Assembly (NCBI RefSeq): GCF_013167955.1
Contig: NZ_BLWF01000002.1
Span: forward strand, 157,175 to 221,174
DNA: 64,000 nt
Direction of reading: 5' to 3'
From: Thermanaeromonas sp. C210
Lineage (GTDB): Bacteria > Bacillota > DSM-521 > Neomoorellales > Neomoorellaceae
Both the position numbers and the translations under genes were made by a program. Of the stretch, positions 45,610 through 55,011 are shown piece by piece (positions within the stretch are counted from its first letter, which is position 1; each line of letters begins with the position of its first letter). Under the pieces are notes generated by a model. It did no database searches, was not told the origin of the DNA, and worked only from the letters and a program-made list of their open reading frames with translations.

Positions 45610-45838
45610 CTTGCCGCAGCCGCAGCACGAGGCAAGATTGAGAAGCGTTCCCCAACTTGCCAAGAACCCGAACCTGAACCTGATGAGCCTCCTAATAATG
45701 GCAGAGCCAGGAAGGGAAAGATCGTCGGGCGGTGCACGAGTTCAAAGCCGTTTGATGCCAGGAGATGCCGGCTAAAGACCCTTAAGCCGAAGTATTTTAT
45801 TTTCTCCAAAGGTAGGGCTAAAACTTAAAAAGCACGCT

Positions 45839-45876
45839 AACCGGGCCGAGGGGGCAACCTTCAAGGCCCGGTTTTC
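45839..45876 (+). terminator. Terminator after ppaC
   Basis: AACCGGGCC pairs with GGCCCGGTT across a loop, followed by TTCG and T-rich sequence. It lies about 230 bp past the ppaC stop. Confidence 0.65.
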
Positions 45877-46095
45877 GTTACCGGGAGCGGATTCAAGAAA
45901 CCGAAAAACAGATTTGTGAACAATGTTGTCCAAAAATATGAACTATTAATAAGAATTATATGAGATCCGGCAGGAAAATTTGACTTTATGGCAAATAAGT
46001 TCTCTGTAAGAAGTATCACAAGCTGACTTAACAGTTATAGTGAATAGCCTCACTATCACTCTGCAATTATAGGTCGGTAAATCCAGGCCTGCTTT

Positions 46096-46118
46096 AAAAA
46101 AGAGGGGGTTATCCCCTC
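46096..46118 (-). terminator. Minus-strand terminator-like hairpin upstream of hydC
   Basis: Read leftward, GAGGGG/CCCCTC with a short loop is followed by TTTTTT. No minus-strand gene lies immediately to its right, so its role is unclear. Confidence 0.45.
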
Positions 46119-46234
46119 CCGGTCGGCTCAATTTTCCCGGTCCGGTTCGAGGGCGGTTCCGGAGAGACGGCTTATTGTAGGATGCATACCCTCTGAGGGT
46201 TCCATGGCTACTCTTTTATGAGGAGGTTGTTCTA

Positions 46235-46708
46235 ATGGAAACATGCCAATGCGAAGCTAAATGGGAAGAACTCGAAAAGATCATCGACGCCCACCGGGGA
46301 CAGCCGTCGGCCTTGATCGAGGTCCTCCACCAGAGCCAGGAACTGGTAGGCTATTTGCCTCGCAATGTCCAGGCAGCAATCGCCGATGGTCTGGGGCTTT
46401 CTCTAAGCCAGGTTTATAGTGTGGTGTCCTTCTATAACTATTTCACAACCAAGCCCAAGGGCAAATACCAGGTCTCGGTGTGCATGGGCACTGCCTGCTT
46501 CGTTAGGGGCGCACCGGCGATACTGGAACGCCTGGTGAAGGAGCTGGGAACGAAAGTCGGCGATACCACGGCAGACGGTAAATTCACCATCAACCAGGTA
46601 CGCTGCCTCGGTTGCTGCTCCCTGGCGCCAGCAATGACTGTAAACCAGAAGGCCCATGGCCGCTTAACCCCAGATACCGCCCTGAAGATATTAAAGGAAT
46701 ACCAGTAA
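46235..46708 (+). CDS. hydC: Hydrogenase subunit HydC (NuoE-like, 2Fe-2S)
   Basis: 157 aa thioredoxin-like 2Fe-2S protein. NuoE-type N-terminal helices (SALIEVLHQSQELVGYLP), then the four cluster Cys: CMGTAC (C-x4-C) and RCLGCC (C-x3-C region). It is first in the hydCBA order used by NAD(H)/ferredoxin electron-bifurcating [FeFe] hydrogenases of Clostridia, where it connects to the NuoF-like subunit. The start follows GAGGAGG. Confidence 0.93.
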   Translation: METCQCEAKWEELEKIIDAHRGQPSALIEVLHQSQELVGYLPRNVQAAIADGLGLSLSQVYSVVSFYNYFTTKPKGKYQVSVCMGTACFVRGAPAILERLVKELGTKVGDTTADGKFTINQVRCLGCCSLAPAMTVNQKAHGRLTPDTALKILKEYQ

Positions 46709-46757
46709 CGCCATCTATCAATAAAGGGGTCCGCTAGAATGCAGGGGGTGATGAGTT

Positions 46758-48617
46758 GTGATTAAGTCCCTGGAGGAATTGCAGAAGTTCAAGGAAAGTG
46801 AATTGGAAGCCATTCAATCCCAAGAAGCGGCCGCGAAGGCGAAGATCGTCGTGGGGATGGGAACCTGCGGCATCGCCGCCGGGGCCCGTGAGGTTATGAA
46901 CGCCATCCTCGATGAAGTAGCCAAACGCCAGTTAACGGGAGTAATAGTTAGCCAGACAAGTTGCATCGGCCTTTGCGCCCACGAGCCCCTCGTTGAGGTG
47001 ATTTTACCCGGCCAGCCGAAGGTGACTTACGGGAAGGTAGACGCCACCAAAGCCAGGGAAATTGTGGGTCGCCATGTCGTTGATGGCAACATTGTAACCG
47101 AATGGGTTGTGAACCGCCAGGGGGACGCCATCAGGCCCCACACGGAGTTGCCCTTTTTTAAACACCAGGTCCGCATAGCCCTGCGCAACTGCGGCATTAT
47201 TAACCCCGAATCCATTGAAGAATATATTGTGCGGGATGGATATCTGGCACTGGCTAAAGTATTGACCGAAATGAAACCGGCAGAAGTCATCGACGTGATC
47301 AAGAAATCGGGCCTTCGGGGCCGGGGAGGCGGCGGTTTCCCCACCGGGCTAAAATGGGAGTTTGCCCATCGCTCGCCGGGACCCATCAAGTACATTGTGT
47401 GCAATGCGGATGAGGGAGATCCAGGGGCTTTCATGGACCGCAGCATCCTGGAAGGCGATCCTCATGCCGTGCTGGAAGGTATGGCCATCGCCGGCTATGC
47501 CATCGGCGCCAACCAGGGATACATTTACGTGCGGGCGGAATATCCCCTTGCGGTGCACCGGCTGAAAATCGCCATCAGCCAGGCACGGGAAAAAGGTCTC
47601 TTGGGCAAAAATCTGTTCAATTCCGGTTTTGACTTTGACGTCGATATTAGGCTGGGCGCCGGCGCCTTCGTCTGTGGCGAAGAAACAGCATTGCTGGCTT
47701 CCATCGAGGGACGCCGGGGCGAGCCGCGGCCGCGTCCTCCTTTCCCAGCCGTATCAGGTTTGTGGGGCAAGCCCACGATAATCAATAATGTAGAGACCTT
47801 GGCTAATGTGCCCACCATTATTCGCAACGGCTGGGAATGGTTTGCTTCCATCGGTACCGAAAAGAGCAAGGGTACCAAGGTCTTTGCCCTGGCAGGGAAA
47901 ATCAACAACAATGGCCTGATAGAAGTGCCTATGGGTACCACCTTGGGCCAGATAGTTTATGATATAGGCGGTGGAATACCCAGCGGCAAGAAGTTTAAAG
48001 CTGCCCAAATTGGAGGTCCGTCAGGCGGATGTATTCCCGCCGAACACCTTAATGTACCCATTGATTATGACTCTCTAACGGCCCTGGGGGCCATCATGGG
48101 GTCGGGCGGTCTAATCATTATGGACGAAGACACCTGCATGGTGGACCTGGCCACATTTTTCCTGGACTTTGTTAAAGATGAATCCTGCGGCAAATGTACG
48201 CCCTGCCGGATCGGTACTACCCGGATGCTGGAGATCCTGGACCGCATCACCAAGGGCCAAGGCCAGGAAGGGGATATTGGACTCCTTAGAGAACTGGCCC
48301 AGCAGATCAAGGATACTGCCCTGTGCGGCCTGGGGCAGACGGCCCCTAACCCGGTCTTGAGCACCATCGTCTATTTCCGGGACGAGTACCTTGCCCATAT
48401 TCGCGACCACCGTTGCCCGGCCCATGTTTGCCAGGAGCTGATTTCATATGTTATTGACGCCGAGAAATGTACCGGTTGCGGGGCCTGCAGTCGCGTCTGC
48501 CCGGCGGGGGCCATAAGCGGTGGCAAAAAAGAACCCCATCAGATTGAGCCTGCAGCCTGCATTAAATGCGGCAGCTGTTATGAGAAATGTAGGTTCGGAG
48601 CCATAACGAGGGAATGA
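46758..48617 (+). CDS. hydB: Hydrogenase subunit HydB (NuoF-like, FMN/NADH)
   Basis: 619 aa. An N-terminal thioredoxin-like 2Fe-2S domain with GMGTCGIAAGA and TSCIGLC precedes the NuoF core: SGLRGRGGGGFPTGLKW (NADH/FMN) and CNADEGDPGAFMDR. ESCGKCTPCRIGTTRM gives the N3-type 4Fe-4S Cys set. The C-terminus adds two ferredoxin-type clusters (CTGCGACSRVCPAGA, CIKCGSCYEKCRFGA), as in HydB of bifurcating hydrogenases. GTG start with GGGGGTGATG upstream. Confidence 0.94.
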   Translation: MIKSLEELQKFKESELEAIQSQEAAAKAKIVVGMGTCGIAAGAREVMNAILDEVAKRQLTGVIVSQTSCIGLCAHEPLVEVILPGQPKVTYGKVDATKAREIVGRHVVDGNIVTEWVVNRQGDAIRPHTELPFFKHQVRIALRNCGIINPESIEEYIVRDGYLALAKVLTEMKPAEVIDVIKKSGLRGRGGGGFPTGLKWEFAHRSPGPIKYIVCNADEGDPGAFMDRSILEGDPHAVLEGMAIAGYAIGANQGYIYVRAEYPLAVHRLKIAISQAREKGLLGKNLFNSGFDFDVDIRLGAGAFVCGEETALLASIEGRRGEPRPRPPFPAVSGLWGKPTIINNVETLANVPTIIRNGWEWFASIGTEKSKGTKVFALAGKINNNGLIEVPMGTTLGQIVYDIGGGIPSGKKFKAAQIGGPSGGCIPAEHLNVPIDYDSLTALGAIMGSGGLIIMDEDTCMVDLATFFLDFVKDESCGKCTPCRIGTTRMLEILDRITKGQGQEGDIGLLRELAQQIKDTALCGLGQTAPNPVLSTIVYFRDEYLAHIRDHRCPAHVCQELISYVIDAEKCTGCGACSRVCPAGAISGGKKEPHQIEPAACIKCGSCYEKCRFGAITRE

Positions 48618-48642
48618 AAGGGAAAAATGGGAGGTAAGTAAG

Positions 48643-50364
48643 TTGAGCACCGTAAACTTAACCATTGACAATATACCGGTGGAAGTTGAGACCGGAACGA
48701 CGATCTTACAAGCCGCCGCAAAGGCCGGTATTCACATTCCCACCCTTTGTTACCTGGAAGGCATCAACGAGATCGGCGCCTGCCGGGTCTGCGTGGTTGA
48801 AGTTGAAGGGGCCAGGAACCTGATGGCCTCCTGTGTGACCCCGGTAGCCGAGGGTATGGTGGTAAAAACCAGCAGCCCGCGGGTCAGGATGGCCCGGCGC
48901 CTGAATGTGGAACTGCTCCTTTCCAACCACAAGATGGAGTGCCCCACCTGCATCCGCAATCTCAACTGCGAACTCCAATCCCTGGCCCAGGAACTGGGGA
49001 TCCGGCAGGTCCGCTTTGAGGGTAAAAAGAGTGAGTACCCTATAGACGATTCCACACCGGCTATCATCCGGGAGCCTGATAAGTGCATCCTCTGCCGCCG
49101 TTGCGTGGCCGTGTGCGAAAAGGTCCAGGGGGTAAAGGCCATCGCCCCCATGGGCCGCGGCTTTAATACTGTCATCGCCCCGGCCTTCCAGGATAAACTC
49201 CTGGACACCGCCTGCGTGGAGTGCGGCCAGTGCACCCTGGTGTGCCCGGTAGGCGCATTATACGAAAAGGATTATACCGGTGAGGTCTGGGCGTCCCTGG
49301 CCGACCCAGAAAAATTCGTTGTCGTCCAGACGGCACCGGCCACCCGGGTGTCCATTGGCCAGGAGTTCGGCCTGCCTCCGGGGAGCATCAACACCGGCCA
49401 GATGGTGTCGGCTTTAAGGCGCCTGGGCTTTGACAGGGTCTTTGATACCGACTTTTCCGCCGACCTGACCATTATGGAAGAAAGCTCCGAGTTTATTGAG
49501 CGATTTACCAAGGGTGGCCCCCTGCCGTTAATCACCTCCTGCAGCCCGGGCTGGATAAAGTTCATGGAGCACTTCTACCCCGAGCTTATACCCAACGTCT
49601 CCACCTGCAAGTCGCCCCAGCAGATGTTCGGTGCTGTGGCCAAGACTTACTATGCCCAGAAGGCCGGTATAGATCCGGCCAGGATGGTGGTCGTCTCCAT
49701 CATGCCATGCACTGCCAAGAAATTCGAGTGCCAGCGGCCGGAGATGCGAGACAGCGGCTATCAGGACGTGGACTACGTCCTCACTACGCGCGAGCTGGCG
49801 CGGATGATCAGGGAAGCGGGGATTGATTTCAAGAGCCTCCCCGAAGAGCAGTATGACGACCCCCTGGGCGAATCCACCGGCGCAGGGGTCATTTTCGGCG
49901 CTACCGGCGGAGTTATGGAGGCGGCCCTGCGTACCGCCTACGAGCTGATTACCGGTAAGACACTGCCTTCCCTGGACTTTTACGAGGTCCGCGGTCTCAA
50001 GGGCATTAAGGAAGCGACCGTCGATATCGAGGGCACCAAAGTCAGGGTAGCCGTGGCTCACAGCCTGGGCCACGCCCGGCAGCTTTTAGAGCGGGTCAAG
50101 GCCGGGGAGCAGTATCACTTCATTGAAATCATGTGCTGCCCCGGTGGCTGCATCGGCGGCGGTGGGCAGCCCATCCCCACCAACACCGCAATCAGGGAGC
50201 AGCGCATCAAGGGCATCTACCAGGCCGACGTCGAAATGCCTATTCGTAAGTCCCATGAGAACCCCTCCATCCAGGCCCTCTACCGCGAGTTCCTGGGCAA
50301 ACCTTTGAGCGCAAAGTCCCATCATCTCCTCCATACCTCCTACACACCCAGGGGAAAATACTAG
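48643..50364 (+). CDS. hydA: Catalytic subunit HydA, [FeFe] hydrogenase
   Basis: 573 aa. The N-terminal 2Fe-2S domain (CYLEGINEIGACRVC), the His-Cys cluster region with CPTCIRNLNC, and two 4Fe-4S sites (CILCRRCVAVC, CVECGQCTLVC) lead to the H-cluster: L1 TSCSPGW, L2 MPCTAKKFE, and L3 EIMCCPGGCIGGGGQP. All required Cys are present. With HydB and HydC it should couple H2 to both ferredoxin and NADH. TTG start at 48643 after GGGAGGTAAG. The maturases HydE, HydF and HydG are not in this window. Confidence 0.95.
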   Translation: MSTVNLTIDNIPVEVETGTTILQAAAKAGIHIPTLCYLEGINEIGACRVCVVEVEGARNLMASCVTPVAEGMVVKTSSPRVRMARRLNVELLLSNHKMECPTCIRNLNCELQSLAQELGIRQVRFEGKKSEYPIDDSTPAIIREPDKCILCRRCVAVCEKVQGVKAIAPMGRGFNTVIAPAFQDKLLDTACVECGQCTLVCPVGALYEKDYTGEVWASLADPEKFVVVQTAPATRVSIGQEFGLPPGSINTGQMVSALRRLGFDRVFDTDFSADLTIMEESSEFIERFTKGGPLPLITSCSPGWIKFMEHFYPELIPNVSTCKSPQQMFGAVAKTYYAQKAGIDPARMVVVSIMPCTAKKFECQRPEMRDSGYQDVDYVLTTRELARMIREAGIDFKSLPEEQYDDPLGESTGAGVIFGATGGVMEAALRTAYELITGKTLPSLDFYEVRGLKGIKEATVDIEGTKVRVAVAHSLGHARQLLERVKAGEQYHFIEIMCCPGGCIGGGGQPIPTNTAIREQRIKGIYQADVEMPIRKSHENPSIQALYREFLGKPLSAKSHHLLHTSYTPRGKY

Positions 50365-50380
50365 GGTAAGATAACCCTAG
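50361..50380 (+). terminator. Hairpin overlapping the hydA stop codon
   Basis: CTAGGGT and ACCCTAG arms enclose a 6-base loop directly at the stop codon. It has no T tract, so it is more likely an mRNA 3'-end structure than a terminator. Confidence 0.45.
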
Positions 50381-50411
50381 CAAAACCCCCGTTTCCGGTG
50401 AATGCTTGGAA

Positions 50412-50455
50412 GAGGGGTAGATCAGTGCGGTATCCGGCGGTCTACCCCTCTTTTA
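50412..50455 (+). terminator. Terminator of the hydCBA operon
   Basis: GAGGGGTAGA (50412-50421) pairs perfectly with TCTACCCCTC (50441-50450) and is followed by TTTTA: a rho-independent terminator. Confidence 0.85.
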
Positions 50456-50576
50456 TTCGGGCCGGGTTTTATCCGTGGTGGCTGTAAGCTTTGCGAGGAT
50501 TTTGAGGGCCTGGTGAGGCATTTTTTCGGCGGACAGAGGAAGAGATTAAAAGGTGCCTCACGAAAGGCAAAAAATA

Positions 50577-51230
50577 TGTCTGGAGGCCTTGATATTCCTC
50601 GTAGGATGGAGTGTGTCACCGTTCTTTCCGCGCCGCAGGCCCCGGCCTTAACCGTCCAGCCGGCAACAAGCATAATCTTTTTTGACCCCGAGGTGATCCT
50701 TCCCACACAGGACGCCGTCGAAAGCTACCTGCTTCAGTCCTTCAAGCAACAAAAGGTCGAGACCATCCAGGCGGTAGAGGCCATTAGGACGGAAAACCTT
50801 ACCCTCCTTGAAAGAATGTATGAGGACGTAGATAGGCAGGGAGGAAAGCATCGAATTGTATACCTCGGCCCAAAGGAATCCGGATGGCCTGATGGGGTGG
50901 GATGATGGGCAACGATGGCTTTTACTTGTAAGAAAGGGTGGGAAAATATTTCCCCTGTTTAACGATTATGTGCAGCATGGACAAATAGAATTCTGGATAG
51001 GCATCTTTAACAAATCTAGAATTATTAGCCCTGACACTACGGATTTAGAAAGGCATATTTATGTGATGCATACTCACTATATTCAATTGGCCGACTATTA
51101 CTGGGATCAAAAGAACGGTTGCTTTAAGAAAAAAATTATTTTCGACCCTCCTAATCTATGGGATGCCAGATCTTCATTTAGATATAATCGTTACGACCCC
51201 GATTTGATCGAACGCCACCGCTCTGATTGA
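50577..51230 (+). CDS. Two overlapping unknown frames, possibly one frameshifted gene
   Basis: The first frame (to 50905) contains TSIIFFDPEVILPTQDAVES, helical text, and ends YLGPKESGWPDGVG. The second frame (50856-51230, 124 aa) contains GWDDGQRWLLLVRKGGK and many aromatic residues and ends DLIERHRSD. Around 50885-50905 the two read as a natural continuation if one base is gained or lost (WPD to GWDD). No family recognised. Convergent with a DNA methyltransferase gene, so a restriction enzyme is conceivable but unsupported. Confidence 0.35.
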
Positions 51231-51290
51231 GGTATGCCGGTGAGGCAGCCTAGCCGTTCGTCACCAAAAAGCCGGGTATATCCACCATGT

Positions 51291-52013
51291 TTACGACCTT
51301 TCGCCTTCATAATGAGGGCCGTACACTATGTCGCCTCCTAAAAATCTGCGGCCTACAAGTTGTGCCGCTTTCCACACGGAATAACTCCCCGCCGCCGGGT
51401 CTACCACCACATCCCCTGGATTGGTCACTGCCTCTATTAATCGAGCCTGGAGTTTCACCGGTTTGGCATGGGCATGACAATTAATGGGTTTTTCCGCCCA
51501 TACATCGGGTATATCATGTACGGCCCAGACGCCCTTAGCCCGCAGGGGCTTCTTTTGAATAACCAATAGGTACTCGCACTGCCGCCGGGTACGATAACCC
51601 ATGCCGATCTTCTGCTTATCCCATACGATCATATCTACAATGCGGAGGTTTGCAGGCATCCATCCAGATACCCCTTCGCACAGGTGAAACTTATCCACCC
51701 ATAGAAAAAGGTGGCCGGTGGGAACAAGCACCCGTGCTATCTCCCCTACGAACTCTTTAATGGTGGCTTCATCCATTTGCGGTAAAACGGAACGTCTGAT
51801 TCCGCGGCTCTCGCCCTCGTTGCCGTAAGCCAACTTATCCAGAATACCCCGGTACTGGGGATCAAAGAAAACGCATGGGACGGAATTATCCCTGACCGCA
51901 GCCAAAAGATCTCGTCCGTCGCAGAGATTAGGAAAGTCATACTGGTAGAGGGGCTCTTTGAGACAATCGCTATAGGTAGGTGCACACCTGCCATTGGCGA
52001 AAACCATTGACAC
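51291..52013 (-). CDS. Site-specific DNA methyltransferase (N4/N6, DPQY subclass)
   Basis: 240 aa. Catalytic motif IV reads FFDPQYRGILDKLAYGNEG, a DPQY variant of DPPY kept by a recognisable subfamily with the same LDKLxYGNEG continuation. Motif I is near the C-terminus as VVDPAAGSYSVWKAA (the beta-type order, motif IV before motif I). It adds a methyl group to adenine or cytosine amino nitrogens in DNA. It stands alone apart from an unknown convergent frame. It looks like an orphan or phage-type enzyme. Confidence 0.85.
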   Translation of the reverse strand: MSMVFANGRCAPTYSDCLKEPLYQYDFPNLCDGRDLLAAVRDNSVPCVFFDPQYRGILDKLAYGNEGESRGIRRSVLPQMDEATIKEFVGEIARVLVPTGHLFLWVDKFHLCEGVSGWMPANLRIVDMIVWDKQKIGMGYRTRRQCEYLLVIQKKPLRAKGVWAVHDIPDVWAEKPINCHAHAKPVKLQARLIEAVTNPGDVVVDPAAGSYSVWKAAQLVGRRFLGGDIVYGPHYEGERS

Positions 52014-52160
52014 CCTCTAACACCCCTAATTTTAATCCTGCGGAGGTTTCTTTCGAACGGCCAAGAATACCCACAGTAAGAAATAAACCTCTCGGCGGGA
52101 AAGGCGGACCCCTTTTGGTGAAATCACTGTGGGCCAAATTTCTTATGATGCGGTATCATT

Positions 52161-52490
52161 CTACACCGCTATAGCTATTTCCTTCTCGGGCCTGGGAAGC
52201 TGCGGCGGTAAATCCCTTAAACGGCGCGCTATCTGGGAGAAACTGATGCTCTCTAAATTGATGGCCCGGCTAAATTGCGGGTCATTGAAGCTATTGCTGA
52301 TATCCCGCAAGCCATTAAGTTGTTCCAGCTGAGCGAAGGCTATTAGTTCAACGAGTTGAAGGGAATTTAGCTTCTTAGCGTACTTATCGACCCCCATACC
52401 TGCGGTTAACTGCCAAAAATAGTCGTTTAGAAACCGGAGCAAACAGTTGATGAAATGTGGATAATGTGGTATCCTTGCCTTGCATTTGGG
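52161..52490 (-). pseudogene. Truncated IS4-type transposase remnant
   Basis: The minus strand encodes the N-terminal DUF4372-like part: MQGKDTTLSTFHQLFAPVSK in one frame, shifting to YFWQLTAGMGVDKYAKKLNS and QLEQLNGLRDISNSF in the next, then ending after SFSQIARRLRDLPPQL. The DDE catalytic core is absent. Both frameshifted and truncated. Confidence 0.7.
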
Positions 52491-52495
52491 CCTCC

Positions 52496-53227
52496 TTATG
52501 TTAGAGGTTGGGGCAAGGACTACCCTTAATCTCTAGTATAAGGAGTTTTTTCTTGCAAGGCCAGGTTATTTCAGGAATTTGGCTGATTTTTGGGCGCTAT
52601 TGCTCTTGACAAGTTTATATTTTCTTTATGCAACGCTAGTGACGCTGAAACTTAATTTTGACCCTTCTGGCCTGACATTTTCTCAGTCCAGATGAAGCTT
52701 CCTTACTATGACATTTTCACTGTCCCTTGACAGGAGTTTACCACAACAATGAGTAAACCGTGTAACTGGGAGCCGGTGGACCTGTGGGCCTATCGTTCGA
52801 AGCTAAGGTACGCGCCGCCAGGTTAGTGCCATCACCTCATTAGTCGAGATTGTCGCGGAAGGTAGTTCATCAAAATCTGAAGTTACCAGGTAGTAACTTG
52901 CCGCTCCGAAGTGGGACGATTCGACATGAGGGCAGTCCAGATGCGAATGGATGGCACTTTGCGGGCAGAACTTCAACCGATACTCGAGGAGGCAGTGGAT
53001 AAGCAGGATACCATTACACGTCCTAGTGGTGCTCCATGAGGAAGGAAGCGGCTAAACAGATAGCTTCGGCCTTTTGTGATGGTAGACTAATAATGTAAGA
53101 GCAAGGTCGGTTACAATCTGATTGCTGCGTTACTGCTACCCATAGCGGTTTTGCAACAAATTGCAGCGGTCTTGCAGCGGAAATGCTAAGGCCCCCGAGG
53201 TGTAAGACCCGAGGGCCTTGATTTTAT
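52496..53227. other. Degenerate mobile-element debris, no intact gene
   Basis: About 730 bp. Two related blocks, TGACATTTTCTCAGTCC (about 52673) and TGACATTTTCACTGTCC (about 52709), resemble the repeated ends of IS21-type elements. A 37-codon frame starting MRAVQMRMDGTLRAELQPIL near 52926 is too short to judge. Confidence 0.4.
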
Positions 53228-53302
53228 TGGTGGGCACGGCAGGGATTGAACCTGCGACCTCTTGAATGTGAGTCAAGCGCTCTCCCACTGAGCTACGCGC
53301 CC
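53228..53302 (-). tRNA. tRNA-Val (anticodon CAC)
   Basis: 75 nt with encoded CCA. The anticodon stem CTTGA/TCAAG closes loop CTCACAT, giving anticodon CAC; T-arm GGTTCAATC; acceptor GGGCGCG pairs with CGTGCCC with one G.T. Confidence 0.94.
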
Positions 53303-53320
53303 ATAGTTTTCTTTTTAAAA

Positions 53321-53396
<76 letters not shown>

Positions 53397-53413
53397 TTAT
53401 TCATTGCGAAATT

Positions 53414-53443
53414 ATTATACCTTCCCCGACCGACACCTGTCAA
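53414..53443 (-). promoter_or_regulatory. Promoter of the tRNA-Ala/tRNA-Val pair
   Basis: Minus-strand TTGACA (53443-53438), an 18-base spacer and TATAAT (53419-53414): perfect boxes and the same geometry as the tRNA-Ala(GGC) promoter at 14075-14104. Confidence 0.92.
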
Positions 53444-53453
53444 GGCCCCGCGA

Positions 53454-54829
53454 TCACTCACTTAAAATATAACCGAAGGGGGAACGGCTCACTCACGGCG
53501 AAATCTTACCGAGGGGATGTGTATTGAGGATGTCATTAAATAGTCGCCGTGAGTATTTAAACAACATGCACCAGCGTTACTCTCAGGCCGCTTCCCGAAC
53601 CGAAAAATCCCAGATTATCGACGAGGTAGTCAAGATGCTCGGCTATAACCGTAAGTATGCTATCTATGTCTTAAATAATCCTATTCCTGCCAAAAAGCCA
53701 GCTAAAAAGCGTTCTAAACCATTAAAGTATTTGGAGGCACTCCCGGCCATCCAGCTCGTTTGGGAGGCCCTGGATTATCCTTGTGCCGAACGCCTCCATC
53801 CAGTACTCCTTTCTACGGCTGAGCTCCTGGCCAGCCACGGAGAGCTCCTCCTCACTCCTCAGATACGGGAACAGCTGGCTCGAATTAGCCGCCCTACTTT
53901 GGCTAGAAGAATAGCTAAATGGCGCTCTCCTAAGCCTAAACGTACCCTGCCCCACCCAAAACCCGGCTCCAGGCTTCGTAGCAAGGTGCCAATTGAATGT
54001 TATGCTTGGAATGAAAACCGCCCCGGTGCCCTGGAAGTCGACCTGGTGGAGCATCATGGCGGTTCTTCCCTGGGCCATTTCGCCTACACCATCACCGTCG
54101 TCGACGTGGTGACGGGTTACAGTCCCGCAGAGCCATCCTTGGCCGCAGCCAGGCCGCCGTCTTTCGCGAGCTGAAGGCTATCCTTAACGAATGGCCGCTT
54201 AAACCTTGGGGCATCCATACCGATAACGGTAGTGAGTTCTTAAATGACCAACTCCTCCGTTTTTGCCAGCAAAATGACCTTACATTTACGCGAAGCCAAC
54301 CCTACCGCAAAAATGATAATGCCCATGTTGAACAGAAAAATCGCCAGTTCGTGCGGCATATCGTCGGCTATGAACGCTATGACACCCCTAACGCCGTTAC
54401 TTGGCTTAATCAGGTCTACGCCTACTTGGATATCTATGTTAACCTTTTCTTACCAATGCGTAAAGTAGTTGCTAAGAAACGTCAAGGTGCCTATGTGCGC
54501 AAAACCTATGATACGGCTCGAACCCCTTTGCAGCGTTTAATAGACGCCGGGATACTAGACCCTCATACTAACGCTAAATTCCAGCGCCAACTCCAGGCTA
54601 TTAATCCCCTTGTACTTCACCGCCAACTGGAGGAATTGCTCGCTAAAGGTTATACTGAGCCTTCTCAACAAAAGCAAGCCGTCCATTAAAACAATGACCC
54701 ATATACAGCATACCCTCTAAAGCTAAAGGGAGATGATGGAACATAGTACCCCCTTCTACTATCGCTCTTTAGGTTAGGTCTTTATTTGAGTGAGCCTTCT
54801 CCCTTCGGTAAGGTTTTTATGTGAGTTGA
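53454..54829 (+). mobile_element. Insertion sequence with rve-type transposase and inverted ends
   Basis: About 1.38 kb. The left end (from 53454: TCACTCAC, a variable stretch, then ACCGAAGGGG and GGCTCACTCA) matches the reverse complement of the right end (CAACTCAC, then ACCGAAGGGA and GGCTCACTCA). The ends enclose a single transposase gene. It was inserted just upstream of the tRNA promoter. Confidence 0.7.
53524..54689 (+). pseudogene. Frameshifted DDE (integrase-core) transposase
   Basis: The first frame, MSLNSRREYLNNMHQRYSQ onward with MLGYNRKYAIYVLN, carries HTH regions and the first catalytic Asp in ALEVDLVEHHGG, and breaks near 54122. The next frame continues RRAILGRSQAAVFRELK and contains the second Asp (GIHTDNGSEF) and the Glu (NAHVEQKNRQFVR), ending at 54689. 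One base is missing or extra at the break, so the element is inactive unless programmed frameshifting rescues it. The KYAIYVLN start is typical of an IS481/ISNCY-like integrase-core group. Confidence 0.75.
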
Positions 54830-55011
54830 CACGGCCAGCGGCCGGCCGCGGGCCGGCATACTTTAAAGCAATCCCCTGCCGGGCAACGGCCGGGCTGCCA
54901 TTCGAGGAGCCGCCGGGACACTCCGGGTATTTCTCCCCTCAGGCACATATTTTTAGTGCGCCCACCCCAAAATAAATAGGAATAGCCCTCAGGTTGTAGT
55001 TGGAGGTTGCC
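54690..55011 (+). other. Intergenic region with the IS right end
   Basis: Contains the right inverted repeat of the IS (to about 54829). The remaining 180 bp before fixC hold nothing I recognise except the GGAGG site for fixC. Confidence 0.5.

Noticed and set aside
45900..45935. Rex operator upstream of hydC
   Set aside because: A TTGTGAA half-site exists near 45913, but the matching TTCACAA half is absent and the site is more than 300 bp from the gene.
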